Source: Ignavibacteria bacterium
GTDB taxonomy: Bacteria; Bacteroidota; Ignavibacteria; OLB7
Length of the DNA stretch: 64,000 nt
Assembly (NCBI GenBank): GCA_020635205.1
Contig: JACKAE010000002.1
Span: 806,001-870,000, forward strand
Reading direction: 5' to 3'
In this document: positions 17,059 to 25,294 of the stretch, piece after piece
Position numbering within the stretch: position 1 is the first letter of the stretch
How the letters are laid out: the number at the start of each line of letters is the position of its first letter
Made by a program: the position numbers and the translations under genes
The notes under the pieces: generated by a model
What the model saw: the letters and a program-made list of their open reading frames with translations, nothing else
Told to the model about the DNA's origin: nothing
The model's database searches: none

Positions 17059-18876
17059 ATGAAAAGGATCTATCTACACACGTTTATTCTTGCGACGCTA
17101 CTCACCTTTGTTCACTCCTCCTTTGCATCCGCACAGGAATCGGCAACTATCACTCCTAATGAACTTCGTGCGCACGTCAAGTATCTTGCAAGCGACGAAC
17201 TGGAGGGGCGACGTGCCGGAACACGTGGGAACCTTCTGGCTGCTGGATATATCGCTGGGGAATTTGCACGTTCAGGACTGGAACCAGTTGGCGGAACGTT
17301 CCTACACGATTTCTCTTATCTAAAGTCGGTTACTCCTACCTTAGCGAATAGCTTTACGCTTCAGTGGGATGGAAACGGAGATGTGAGTCGGCAGATAGAT
17401 AGACACCTGCGGTTATATGATGAGTTCACCACTTTAGGCTTTAGCAGCAATGGCAACATAGGTGGAGAAATTGTCTTTGTTGGATATGGGATTTCGGCTC
17501 CAGACAAAGGCTATGATGACTATAGTGGAATTGATGTGGAAGGTAAGATTGTTTTAATGCTCCGCTATTCTCCCCCAAACCCTTCGTTTCACGATGAAGA
17601 GAAAGACCTCTCTCAATATGCTGCACTCGTTACGAAGGCCTTGACCGCTCGTGAGAAAGGTGCAGCCGGAATGATCTTGATTGATATGGACGATGAAGAA
17701 GGCTCCCCCATCCCAACAGAGTTGATGCGTGGCTTTACCGATGTGGGAATGCCGGTTGTCTCGATAATTCCTGCTGCTTTCAATATGCTGAAAGATCCGG
17801 GGGGAAGAAATCTGGTAGATATACGGAAGATGATTAACAGCAACCGCACTCCAAACTCTTTCACTGTGGCAGGGTGGAGAGCTTCTATTACTACCGATCT
17901 GCAGTTTGACAGGGTGGATGTTCCCAACGTTCTCGGGATGGTTCCGGGGAACGATCCTGCGCTGCGGAGTGAAGTTATCGTGATCGGTGCTCACTTTGAC
18001 CATCTTGGTCACGGTGGTGAAGGATCACTCCATGGAGATTCAGCACCGGCAATCCACAACGGAGCAGACGATAACGCCTCCGGCACAGCCGCTGTGATGG
18101 CACTGGCTCGCTACTATGCGTTAACGCGCTCGAACAAACGAACACTCATCTTTTCAGCATTCAACGGAGAGGAGGAAGGATTGCTTGGTTCTGCCGCGCT
18201 TGTAGAGAATTCTCCCTTTGAACTGAAAGACGTGTTGGCCATGATTAATCTCGACATGGTCGGTCGGCTTGGAAGCAATGAACTTGTGGTGCAGGGAACC
18301 GGGACTTCAATCGAGTGGGATCAGATTTTGGAGCGAGCGAATAAAAATGATCTCATCCTGAAGACTGTTAAGGATGGATATGGCCCGAGCGACCACTCCA
18401 GTTTCTATGCAAAGCAGATTCCTGTCCTTTTCTTCTTTACTGGTTTACATAGCGACTACCATCGTCCAAGTGATGATTGGGAGTTGGTGAACTACGATGG
18501 AATTGCTACAGTTGCGAACCTCGTGCGGAATGTTGTTGCAACGCTCGATACCCGCACAGAGCACCTTACCTACGTTGATGTTCCTCGCACAGCACCGCAG
18601 GGGGGGCCGAGACTTCGAGTTGTTCTCGGCATTGTTCCCGATTATGGGTTTGATGGTAAGGGGCTTCGTCTTTCCGGCGTCTCCGAGGGAGGTCCAGCGC
18701 AGAAAGGGGGGATACAACATGGAGACATCATTATCAAGTTGAATGGAAAGGATGTCAATAACATCGAGGAGTATATGTATGCCCTCGCTTCGACAGATCC
18801 AGACAATGAAGTGGAGGTTGTGGTGTTGCGAGATGGTGAGTCGCTGACTGTAAATGTGATGCCTCAGAAAAGGTGA
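17059..18876 (+). CDS. Exported M28-family aminopeptidase with PA and PDZ domains
   Basis: A 605-residue zinc peptidase. The signal peptide (1-26, ending FASAQ) is followed by a PA-like insert (about 130-260, with GYGISAPDKGYDDYSGIDVEGKIVLML). The M28 metal-binding core contains GAHFDHLG (His, Asp), NGADDNASG (bridging Asp), NGEEEG (catalytic and metal Glu), INLDMVGR (Asp) and HSDYHRPSDD (His). The C-terminal 90 residues form a PDZ domain (GLRLSGVSEGGPAQKGGIQHGDIIIKLNGKDV). This order is typical of periplasmic or surface M20/M28 aminopeptidases in Bacteroidota. ATG 17059 begins the signal peptide; a GTG at 17026 would overlap the upstream gene but adds non-signal residues. The lipoprotein gene starts 15 bases downstream, probably in one operon. 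Confidence 0.92.
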   Translation: MKRIYLHTFILATLLTFVHSSFASAQESATITPNELRAHVKYLASDELEGRRAGTRGNLLAAGYIAGEFARSGLEPVGGTFLHDFSYLKSVTPTLANSFTLQWDGNGDVSRQIDRHLRLYDEFTTLGFSSNGNIGGEIVFVGYGISAPDKGYDDYSGIDVEGKIVLMLRYSPPNPSFHDEEKDLSQYAALVTKALTAREKGAAGMILIDMDDEEGSPIPTELMRGFTDVGMPVVSIIPAAFNMLKDPGGRNLVDIRKMINSNRTPNSFTVAGWRASITTDLQFDRVDVPNVLGMVPGNDPALRSEVIVIGAHFDHLGHGGEGSLHGDSAPAIHNGADDNASGTAAVMALARYYALTRSNKRTLIFSAFNGEEEGLLGSAALVENSPFELKDVLAMINLDMVGRLGSNELVVQGTGTSIEWDQILERANKNDLILKTVKDGYGPSDHSSFYAKQIPVLFFFTGLHSDYHRPSDDWELVNYDGIATVANLVRNVVATLDTRTEHLTYVDVPRTAPQGGPRLRVVLGIVPDYGFDGKGLRLSGVSEGGPAQKGGIQHGDIIIKLNGKDVNNIEEYMYALASTDPDNEVEVVVLRDGESLTVNVMPQKR

Positions 18877-18891
18877 AAACTGTACAACGCT

Positions 18892-19866
18892 ATGAATACC
18901 AACTTGTTGACTACGCTTGGTCTGTTGCTTGCCACGGCTTCGCTTGGCTTGAGTACTATTGCTGGATGTACTGATGCAAATGGTGGGAATGCCTCACAAG
19001 CGAAGAAAGAAGAGAAGGTGATGCCGGATGATTCGAAAAAACCGGGAGGAGAATTCAGTGCCTACTGGTATCAAGGGGTGGCAGAGCTAAATCGATATGA
19101 GCTGAGTCAGGCTCGCTACGGTGAAGTCCATAGAGGGGATGCCGTGCTGATCTTCGTCACCGAAGATTTCCTTGCCGATACACAGGTGAAGCTGGAGTCT
19201 GACAAAGGAGATCGCGTTGCTCCCAGTGTATTGAAAGTGAACTTCGTTAAGAAATTTCTAACCGGCATCTACCCGTATTCAATGATGACCTCGGTTTTTA
19301 CTCCTGTTGATTTAAAGAATTGGCCCCACAGTCTGAAGGTCACAACCAGTTCTCAGGAGTGGTGTGGACACACATTTACTCAGCTTAATTGGTTAGACCC
19401 GGAGTATCGCCTGCGGCAGTTCTCTTACTTTGAAAAGGAGGGAGATATCGAACGTGAAGTGACTCCTGATCTCCTCGAAGATGAAGTCTGGACGCGCTTG
19501 CGGATCGACCCGACATCACTCCCTGTCGGTCGCGTGAATATCCTGCCGGGAACAATGTCTACACGCTTGCGGCACACAGAAAATGTACCGAACGAAGCTG
19601 AAGTTAGCTTCATGGACATTGCACCCGATAAAGAGGGGAAGAGAATAAGACGCTATATCTTGGAGTATACCAATCCAGCGCGAACTCTCATGGTTGACTA
19701 CCGAGTTGAATTCCCTCACGAAATCGTAGGATGGTCGGAAACATATAGTGACTTCGGCACAGTGTTGACCACTACTGCAAAGCGAACGAATGTTTTGCGG
19801 ACAAACTATTGGAGCAAGCACTCAAACGCAGATTCAGTGCTGAGGAAGGAGTTAGGATTGCATTAG
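18892..19866 (+). CDS. Conserved lipoprotein of unknown function
   Basis: A 324-residue product with a lipoprotein signal (lipobox STIAGC at about residue 26), a short charged linker, then a globular domain with YWYQGVAELNRYELSQARYGEVHRG, SVFTPVDLKNWPHSLKVTTSSQEWCGHTF and VNILPGTMSTRLRHT. I recall similar lipoproteins in Bacteroidota, some of them mislabelled as a septum formation (Maf) protein, but there is no Maf motif and I assign no function. It starts 15 bases after the M28 peptidase stop, suggesting co-expression and a shared envelope location. Confidence 0.8.
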   Translation: MNTNLLTTLGLLLATASLGLSTIAGCTDANGGNASQAKKEEKVMPDDSKKPGGEFSAYWYQGVAELNRYELSQARYGEVHRGDAVLIFVTEDFLADTQVKLESDKGDRVAPSVLKVNFVKKFLTGIYPYSMMTSVFTPVDLKNWPHSLKVTTSSQEWCGHTFTQLNWLDPEYRLRQFSYFEKEGDIEREVTPDLLEDEVWTRLRIDPTSLPVGRVNILPGTMSTRLRHTENVPNEAEVSFMDIAPDKEGKRIRRYILEYTNPARTLMVDYRVEFPHEIVGWSETYSDFGTVLTTTAKRTNVLRTNYWSKHSNADSVLRKELGLH

Positions 19867-19939
19867 CCCTTCTCGTCTCGGGTCTACTACTACTCTGAGT
19901 CTGTGTGATGCTTCGGCATCCACGTATCAAGAAAATGAA

Positions 19940-19973
19940 AGAGGGGAAGCACATCTGCGATGGCTTCCCCTCT
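19940..19973. terminator. Convergent terminator hairpin
   Basis: AGAGGGGAAGC (19940-19950) pairs perfectly with GCTTCCCCTCT (19963-19973). Read on the minus strand the stem is followed by TTCATTTTCTTG, making it the likely terminator of the gene ending at 20010; it may also stop the plus-strand operon ending at 19866. A small UUCG-loop hairpin (GATGC/GCATC) lies at 19907-19920. Confidence 0.7.
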
Positions 19974-20009
19974 AACTCTATTATATATCAAGAGAGTGTT
20001 TTTGAGTGG

Positions 20010-21419
20010 CTATCTCTTCTCTTCTATCTTCTTCCGTAAATCTGCAATGCGATTTCGCAGTTCTACATAGTCGCGGGAGACGTTAAGTTTCCGCGCTTCA
20101 CTGATAGTTGTTTCGTCTTCGGTGCGTTCCGTTCCTGCGTTCTCTTCCCGGCGCTCCTCTCTGCTTCCCTCGGCAGATGTTGCTGCCATCTTTTTTCGCA
20201 GCTGATCGGCTTGCGAGGAGGCTCTGCTCGCTCGATAAGTCTTTTCTTTAATAGAATCATTCTCAGTAGGCAGAACAGCGACACTTTCAATGGAAGATGG
20301 TGGTTCTGCATCAGGCTTCGGAAGCTCGGTTGCAGGACTGGGAGCACTCTCTATTGGCGTCTCGGGAACTGGCACAAGTGGAATCTCGGGAGGGGTGATA
20401 GCAGAAACGTTCGATTCTCTTCTCTCGTTTGATACGTTGGCGTTATCAGTACTTCTCTCTGAAAGAGATGTCTCTTCTTCTCGCTCAAACGGGGAGTGAG
20501 TTGCTTCTTCCTCCGGTCTCTCTTTCTCTTCTGGAAGCTCCTTCTTCGATTCTTCAGGCTTGCGAGCAAACCAAATTGCAAGGCCAATTACAACCAGCGC
20601 GACAATAGCAATCAACAGAAGACCTTTCCAACTCTTTAACAAGTCACCAATTTCCCGTGAATTGCTCTTGGCTGGTTCCAGTTGTTCGTCGTCAGCAGTT
20701 TCTTGGCTGCTCGATGTAGTCGATTCGGGGTGGCGTTGCAGATTTTCCGCAAAGAGTTGTTCGTTCTTTGCTGCTTCAAGGCTATCCCCAGCACGGCGAG
20801 CGATTTCTGCCAGTGCCATATAGTCATCTGCTCCACGAGGAGCTTTTAGGTATGTGCGGGCAAGCGAATCTTTTCCCTCACGAGCGTAGAGAATGCCGAG
20901 GATCGATGAAGCCTGATGGGAAAGCTCACCCTTATCAGTAGCTATTACTTGGCTCAAAGAGCGCTCAGCTACATCAAGGGTATTTAGCTCCAAAGCATTC
21001 AAGCCTCGGTGGTACTCTCCTTCAGCAAAGCTCAGCTTATCCCAGTTCTCAAACGTGTGTACAATTAGCCGGTGTGAGTATGGTAGCCAGAGTGTAGAGT
21101 AGCCAAATCGCTTTTTCCCCCGAATTGACAGAACCTGCATCCCTCCCGAAGCATTTCGTGAGAGTGTGGCTTTAAGACTTTTCGAACTATTCTCTAATGA
21201 ACGCTCATTAGTGGACAGTGGAGAGGAGAGGCGAATAACAACGTTCGATGAATCTGTCTCGACTAAATCAACTTCGTAGTCGAGCGAGTCGCTGAACTGG
21301 AGGATGAAATCATTCCCCTTCCAGAGAATATCTTTGATCTGAAGTTCTTGTGCAGAAAGGTAGCTCCCGACTGTTGCGAAGAAGAGAGCGAGAGAGAGTA
21401 GAGCTAATCGCTTATACAT
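20010..21419 (-). CDS. Exported single-pass membrane protein with AMIN-like and TPR-like regions
   Basis: A 469-residue protein. A signal sequence (MYKRLALLSLALFFATVGSY, ending LSAQ) is followed by a beta-rich region (about 25-130, LQIKDILWKGNDFILQFSD) resembling AMIN-type domains, then helical repeats of TPR type (about 140-240, SFAEGEYHRGLNALELNTLD, ILYAREGKDSLARTYL). A transmembrane helix (about 278-298, GLLLIAIVALVVIGLAIWFA) leads to an acidic, Pro/Ser/Glu-rich tail and a C-terminal coiled coil (DYVELRNRIADLRKKIEEKR). I cannot name it. Its start overlaps the stop of the FlhF-like GTPase gene by 8 bases, implying translational coupling and a shared function, perhaps in envelope-complex or motility placement. 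The upstream in-frame ATG at 21473 lies within the GTPase gene and would spoil the signal peptide. Confidence 0.75.
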   Translation of the reverse strand: MYKRLALLSLALFFATVGSYLSAQELQIKDILWKGNDFILQFSDSLDYEVDLVETDSSNVVIRLSSPLSTNERSLENSSKSLKATLSRNASGGMQVLSIRGKKRFGYSTLWLPYSHRLIVHTFENWDKLSFAEGEYHRGLNALELNTLDVAERSLSQVIATDKGELSHQASSILGILYAREGKDSLARTYLKAPRGADDYMALAEIARRAGDSLEAAKNEQLFAENLQRHPESTTSSSQETADDEQLEPAKSNSREIGDLLKSWKGLLLIAIVALVVIGLAIWFARKPEESKKELPEEKERPEEEATHSPFEREEETSLSERSTDNANVSNERRESNVSAITPPEIPLVPVPETPIESAPSPATELPKPDAEPPSSIESVAVLPTENDSIKEKTYRASRASSQADQLRKKMAATSAEGSREERREENAGTERTEDETTISEARKLNVSRDYVELRNRIADLRKKIEEKR

Positions 21420-22398
21420 GGCTTGCCTCCGGGTTGTGGTCGGCAAGTGGAAGTCCGTCAACAGCCCACTCACCAGTATTTACCTCGCCAGCAGGAAGGA
21501 GGTCGTCCGGGATAACTGTTCCGGTTGAAAGGTATCCAAGGGGAAGACCAATCCAATTTAGCGATGAGATTAGTGCTCCGAGCGACGGTGCTTCATCCAG
21601 CTTCGTAAAGGTGATGTAGCTAATTTTCTCTCCTAAAAAGAGTGCGGCCGTATCTTGAATGGCTCGGCTACTCATTGTGGAGGAGAGAACTAAGTGGATT
21701 TCGTTCGGACTTGCTGCCCCCATAAATCCTTCCAGTTCTTCCCGCGAAGCTCTGTCCGACCTTCCGGCTGTGTCGACGATTACCAAGTCGACATCTGAGT
21801 CTTCAATCAGAGATGCGACCTCATCTGCCTCGAACGCAACGCCAACGGGAACTTTTAAGATGTCGGCAATTGTCTGCACTCCCTCTACTGAACCGATCTT
21901 GTAGGTATCGCACGAAATAATTTTTACGCGCAATCCATGGTTGAGTACAGCCCGGACAGCCAACTTATACATCATTGTAGTTTTTCCGGCTCCAGAAGAA
22001 CCGACCAAGGCAATGATATAGGGCCGTTCTCCCGGCTCTCGACGCCGAATTCTTGGAAGAGCCTCCTCCATTGTTCTGATGGTGGCGTTGATCTCTTCGA
22101 CTGCGGCACGGCGCAACTCGTTCTCGTTCAACTCACGTCCACCCTTCGCTTGGTAGATTGAACGAGTGATCTGTGCGGCATAACGCCGCTCGAAGTCGTT
22201 GGAGATCAAGTGGGAGAAGAGACGACGGTAATTGCTCGGCAGCGAAGCTACCTGTTCAGAGCGCATCCAATCGTGCAAATCCCCTACCAACTCTTCGATT
22301 CGCGATAGGCGAGATTCGAGAGCTGTGGAGAGTAGTGCTGAATTATTCAGTTGATCAATCATAACGGGCAGAGATGCCTTGCTGAGAAGTTGAAGCAT
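21412..22398 (-). CDS. flhF: FlhF-like SRP-family GTPase
   Basis: A 328-residue protein of the SRP GTPase family. It has an N-terminal helical N domain (about 20-120) and a G domain with G1 GSSGAGKTTMMYKLA (P loop 133-141), the DTYKIGSVEG motif characteristic of FlhF, G3 DTAGRSDRAS and G4 TKLDEAPSLGAL. The DTYKI and late PLGYLSTGTVIPDDL segments fit FlhF better than Ffh or FtsY, and there is no M domain. FlhF normally sets flagellar position and number, yet no flagellar gene is in the window. Its only operon partner is the AMIN/TPR-like membrane protein that overlaps its stop. The role could be polar placement of another machine. The symbol denotes the closest family, not a proven function. 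Confidence 0.82.
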   Translation of the reverse strand: MLQLLSKASLPVMIDQLNNSALLSTALESRLSRIEELVGDLHDWMRSEQVASLPSNYRRLFSHLISNDFERRYAAQITRSIYQAKGGRELNENELRRAAVEEINATIRTMEEALPRIRRREPGERPYIIALVGSSGAGKTTMMYKLAVRAVLNHGLRVKIISCDTYKIGSVEGVQTIADILKVPVGVAFEADEVASLIEDSDVDLVIVDTAGRSDRASREELEGFMGAASPNEIHLVLSSTMSSRAIQDTAALFLGEKISYITFTKLDEAPSLGALISSLNWIGLPLGYLSTGTVIPDDLLPAGEVNTGEWAVDGLPLADHNPEASHV

Positions 22399-22485
22399 TC
22401 TATCAAAACGTTCGGGGAAAATACAGTTCTTTCGGCTAACTTTCGACTCTCCTTCTACAAGGAGAAAAAAGGAAGGGTGACATTT

Positions 22486-22527
22486 CCCTGAGGGATCGTC
22501 ATTTTACCCTGAAAGATCGTGATTTTT
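22486..22527. repeat. Imperfect 21-bp tandem pair in a divergent promoter region
   Basis: Copies 22486-22506 and 22507-22527 both have the form CCCTGAnnGATCGTnATTTTn and differ at four positions. They lie between the divergent FlhF-like (start 22398) and VWA-OmpA (start 22622) genes. Spacing of exactly two helical turns would suit a pair of regulator binding sites; this is inference. Confidence 0.5.
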
Positions 22528-22621
22528 CACTTGCACTCTGATGGTTGGAAGTGGTAATCTCTCCAGTCGGTTGCCAGATGTCAGTTCCGGCAACGTAGTG
22601 AACACTAATTTTACGTATGCA

Positions 22622-24097
22622 ATGCAGTTTCGTATCATCATATCCTTTGTCGTCGGGTACACGCTCTTGTGGATAGTGCCCGGCTGCAAGTCGTTCGACG
22701 ATGCAATTAAGCCGGTGATCGACAACACTCCGGCAGACGATTCGGCCCGTTTCTACATGACAGGAACTCGTCCATATTCCGAAGCGGACGGAAACAACCT
22801 TCAATTGAATGTGTGGCGGATTGATGCCGATCCCTTCCCCGATTCTGTTCTCGCCTACACTCGCGTGATGGATCCACAAGGGAACTTTATCTCAAATCTT
22901 GCTCCACCATACTACACAGGTTCGCAAGATTACAAGGAGATCTGGAGTGGGCTGAAGGAACAGATCGGAGATGGAGGAGAAGTTTTCGAGATCAGTGACT
23001 TTGACGTTCGTGAATTCAGTGATAAAGATGGCATTCCGTTCGAGATTGCTTTGGCACTCGACTACTCCGGCTCGATGGGGTCGAACATCAAGTTCTTAGA
23101 AGATGCTGCCCTCTCCTTCATCAACCTGAAACTTCCTCAAGATCGCATCACCATCGTGAAGTTCGACGACAAACCGAAACTTGTTGTCCCTCCAACACAA
23201 TCAAAACAGGAGTTGATTGCGGGATACGGACGAACTGGTCTGAACGGTTTCGGTGGATATACCGCTCTCTACGCGGCAGGAAAGTTGGGGGGCGATCAGA
23301 TCGTACAATCTCCAGAGAGCAATCCTCGTGCGTTGATTCTCTTTACCGATGGTGAGGACAATGCCAGTACAGTTACCTCTTCCGAGCTATACGATTTCTG
23401 TAAGGTTCACAACATTCCGGTCTTTGCAGTTGCATTCGGAGCAGTGAACCGTGAGATTCTGCAAGACATTGCCTCTGGCACTGGTGGACGATTCTACCAG
23501 ACAAACGATCCGAAGGAGCTGGAGGCGATATTTAAGGATATTTACTTGAGCTTGCGGAACTACTATCTGATCCGCTACACGCCACCACGCTACGACGGAA
23601 AGCATATCGTCACGATCGCCTTAAATCCACCTGGTGGAGGCTCTTCAATTGCTGGTAGAGCTATCTACGAGAAATATGGCTACTCCCCTTCATATGGCGA
23701 CACTGCCGTGAACACAAATGTGGAGAACATCGACACAAGCACGCAGGTTGTTAATAATATCAATGTCCCAAACCGTGTCCTCTTTGCCTACAACAGCGCA
23801 GAGTTGCTCCCGGCTGCAAAAGACTATATCCGACCATGGTATCTGAAGATGCAGCAAAATCCGAACATTGTCTTGGAAGTTGGAGGGCATACTGACTCAG
23901 TAGGTACTGAAGAGTATAATCAGAATTTGTCGCAGCGAAGAGCAAAAGCTGTCTGTGACATTCTCATTGGTTTCGGAGTTGCCCCCTCAAGACTTCGGTG
24001 CGTCGGATATGGTGAAACCCGACCAAAGTATTCAAACGATACTGAGGAGGGGAGAAGTGAAAATCGAAGAACGGAGTTCAAGATATTACGACAGTGA
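22622..24097 (+). CDS. VWA-domain lipoprotein with C-terminal OmpA peptidoglycan-binding domain
   Basis: A 491-residue lipoprotein (signal MQFRIIISFVVGYTLLWI with lipobox IVPGC). The von Willebrand A domain (about 135-330) has a complete MIDAS start, ALDYSGSMGSN, and later FTDGEDNAST. The C-terminal OmpA/Pal-like domain (about 375-490) shows VLFAYNSAELLPAAKDYI, EVGGHTDSVGTEEYNQNLSQRRA and RCVGYGETRP with the Arg-rich end that binds diaminopimelate. This combination suggests an outer-membrane lipoprotein tethered to peptidoglycan with a metal-dependent protein-binding module facing the periplasm. ATG 22622 is chosen for the signal peptide; the frame is open from 22541. It is convergent with the next gene across a shared terminator. 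Confidence 0.88.
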   Translation: MQFRIIISFVVGYTLLWIVPGCKSFDDAIKPVIDNTPADDSARFYMTGTRPYSEADGNNLQLNVWRIDADPFPDSVLAYTRVMDPQGNFISNLAPPYYTGSQDYKEIWSGLKEQIGDGGEVFEISDFDVREFSDKDGIPFEIALALDYSGSMGSNIKFLEDAALSFINLKLPQDRITIVKFDDKPKLVVPPTQSKQELIAGYGRTGLNGFGGYTALYAAGKLGGDQIVQSPESNPRALILFTDGEDNASTVTSSELYDFCKVHNIPVFAVAFGAVNREILQDIASGTGGRFYQTNDPKELEAIFKDIYLSLRNYYLIRYTPPRYDGKHIVTIALNPPGGGSSIAGRAIYEKYGYSPSYGDTAVNTNVENIDTSTQVVNNINVPNRVLFAYNSAELLPAAKDYIRPWYLKMQQNPNIVLEVGGHTDSVGTEEYNQNLSQRRAKAVCDILIGFGVAPSRLRCVGYGETRPKYSNDTEEGRSENRRTEFKILRQ

Positions 24098-24121
24098 TCT
24101 GCTGCGGCAACATAGTCGAGT

Positions 24122-24147
24122 AAACACCCCGAGTAATCGGGGTGTTT
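24122..24147. terminator. Bidirectional terminator (AACACCCCGA-type hairpin)
   Basis: Perfect 11-bp stem AAACACCCCGA (24122-24132) / TCGGGGTGTTT (24137-24147) with a GTAA loop, between the convergent stops at 24097 and 24151. Near-identical hairpins occur at 44878-44901 and 44691-44708, so this terminator seems to derive from a repeated palindrome family. Confidence 0.85.
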
Positions 24148-24150
24148 CGT

Positions 24151-25098
24151 TTACCACATCCCCCTAAAACTCGACGCCCGAATTCCAAACAGAAGCAGTG
24201 AGGCCGGGGTTGGTGTTGAGAGGATTCCAGCGTCCCGTTGCCACTCGCCTCGGGTGAATATCGTGAAGGCCGCTCCCCTCGGGTTGTAAAAGTCGAGACC
24301 AAATTCTGCGAAGGGGGACTTTGCCTCAAGATATGTTCTGTCGTTCTCAGGGGAGAGGAGGGAGAGCATGTAGCTCCCCGATCCATGTAAGCCAAGCCAG
24401 CCATTTGAGAAACGGCCCTCAAGTCGGAGGGTGGCAGTTGTTTCACCAACTAAATCTTCAAGGCTCAACTCTTCCTCTGCATCAGAAACTCCCCACCGTG
24501 TGTCGAGCGTGTGAACAAAGTAGTCGAAGCGGAGGGAGGCTCCGGCGTAGATGTCGAGTGGGCCGTCGATGAGCTTTACTGGACGGTGGAGAATGCGGAG
24601 AAATGGGCCGCTGTAAATCAACGTTCGTTGTGGGAGTTTATCAGTTGAGGTGATACGTTCTACGTTGTCGATGTCGTGCTTGCAGCGGTGAGTATACCCA
24701 AACTGGATTGATTCGTCGCTGCTCCACGGGGCGCTGGTGGCAATCATTAACCCCTCTTCCCAAAAGATTGCGCGCGGATTGAACTCAATGTCATTCGTTG
24801 AATCGACAAGCACTTCCATTGTGCCGACAATCGAGATGCTCCACGATGAATCCCACCGCGCGAACTCTGAGTAGCCCCCCATCTTCGCATTCCACCGATG
24901 TGTTGCCCCCACGCCGTTGCCGTATCGTGCGAACTCACCGTATAGCCGTGCGCCGGGGAGCAGAGTAAAGCCGTCCGATTGAACTGTTGTGTCGCCGAGT
25001 GGATCCAGCGTCACAATTCTGTCTGGAAGGTTCTGGCTTCGGAGAGTGAAGAAGCTCAGTGGGAGAAGCAAAGAGATGGTGAGGATAAATCTTCTCAT
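24151..25098 (-). CDS. Putative outer-membrane beta-barrel protein
   Basis: A 315-residue protein with a signal peptide (MRRFILTISLLLPLSFFTLRSQ) and a body of alternating amphipathic strands bounded by aromatic residues (for example FTLLPGARLYGEFARYG, WSISIVGTMEVLVD, IYAGASLRFDYFVHTLD). It ends in Trp (SSFRGMW), consistent with a C-terminal beta-signal for outer-membrane insertion. No further family recognised. An in-frame TTG at 25104 would add two residues; ATG 25098 is preferred. Gene-poor sequence lies upstream (25099-25235), including a SERSEES-type repeat fragment. Confidence 0.7.
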   Translation of the reverse strand: MRRFILTISLLLPLSFFTLRSQNLPDRIVTLDPLGDTTVQSDGFTLLPGARLYGEFARYGNGVGATHRWNAKMGGYSEFARWDSSWSISIVGTMEVLVDSTNDIEFNPRAIFWEEGLMIATSAPWSSDESIQFGYTHRCKHDIDNVERITSTDKLPQRTLIYSGPFLRILHRPVKLIDGPLDIYAGASLRFDYFVHTLDTRWGVSDAEEELSLEDLVGETTATLRLEGRFSNGWLGLHGSGSYMLSLLSPENDRTYLEAKSPFAEFGLDFYNPRGAAFTIFTRGEWQRDAGILSTPTPASLLLFGIRASSFRGMW

Positions 25099-25147
25099 AG
25101 TCAATTATAATGCTATAAGGTTGTTGAATGGTAGGAGGTCTCTAATC

Positions 25148-25178
25148 CGAGACTTCTCCGCTCTATGCAGAGTGACAA
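25148..25178. repeat. Fragment of a dispersed GAGACT...CAGAGTGACA repeat
   Basis: GAGACTTCTCCGCTC with TGCAGAGTGACAAC matches the pattern GAGACTCTTCACTCCG...TTCAGAGTGACAG seen at 59500-59539 and 59638-59667. Related pieces lie at 40943-40978, 43397-43440 and 63483-63520. Confidence 0.6.
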
Positions 25179-25235
25179 CAGTGGATAGACAGATATAACA
25201 GCTTCTGATGTTGAAATTAGTGTTTCCAAAAAAAT

Positions 25236-25272
25236 AAAAAGGTTCGCTTCTCACTGAGAAGCGAACCTTTTT
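25236..25272. terminator. Strong terminator after the NlpC/P60 gene
   Basis: Perfect 17-bp stem (25236-25252 with 25256-25272) of the form AAAAAGGTTCGC...GCGAACCTTTTT with a 3-base loop. On the minus strand the stem ends in TTTTT followed by more T, ideal for the gene ending at 25295. Confidence 0.92.
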
Positions 25273-25294
25273 ACCTGTAGAGATGCACCTAACC

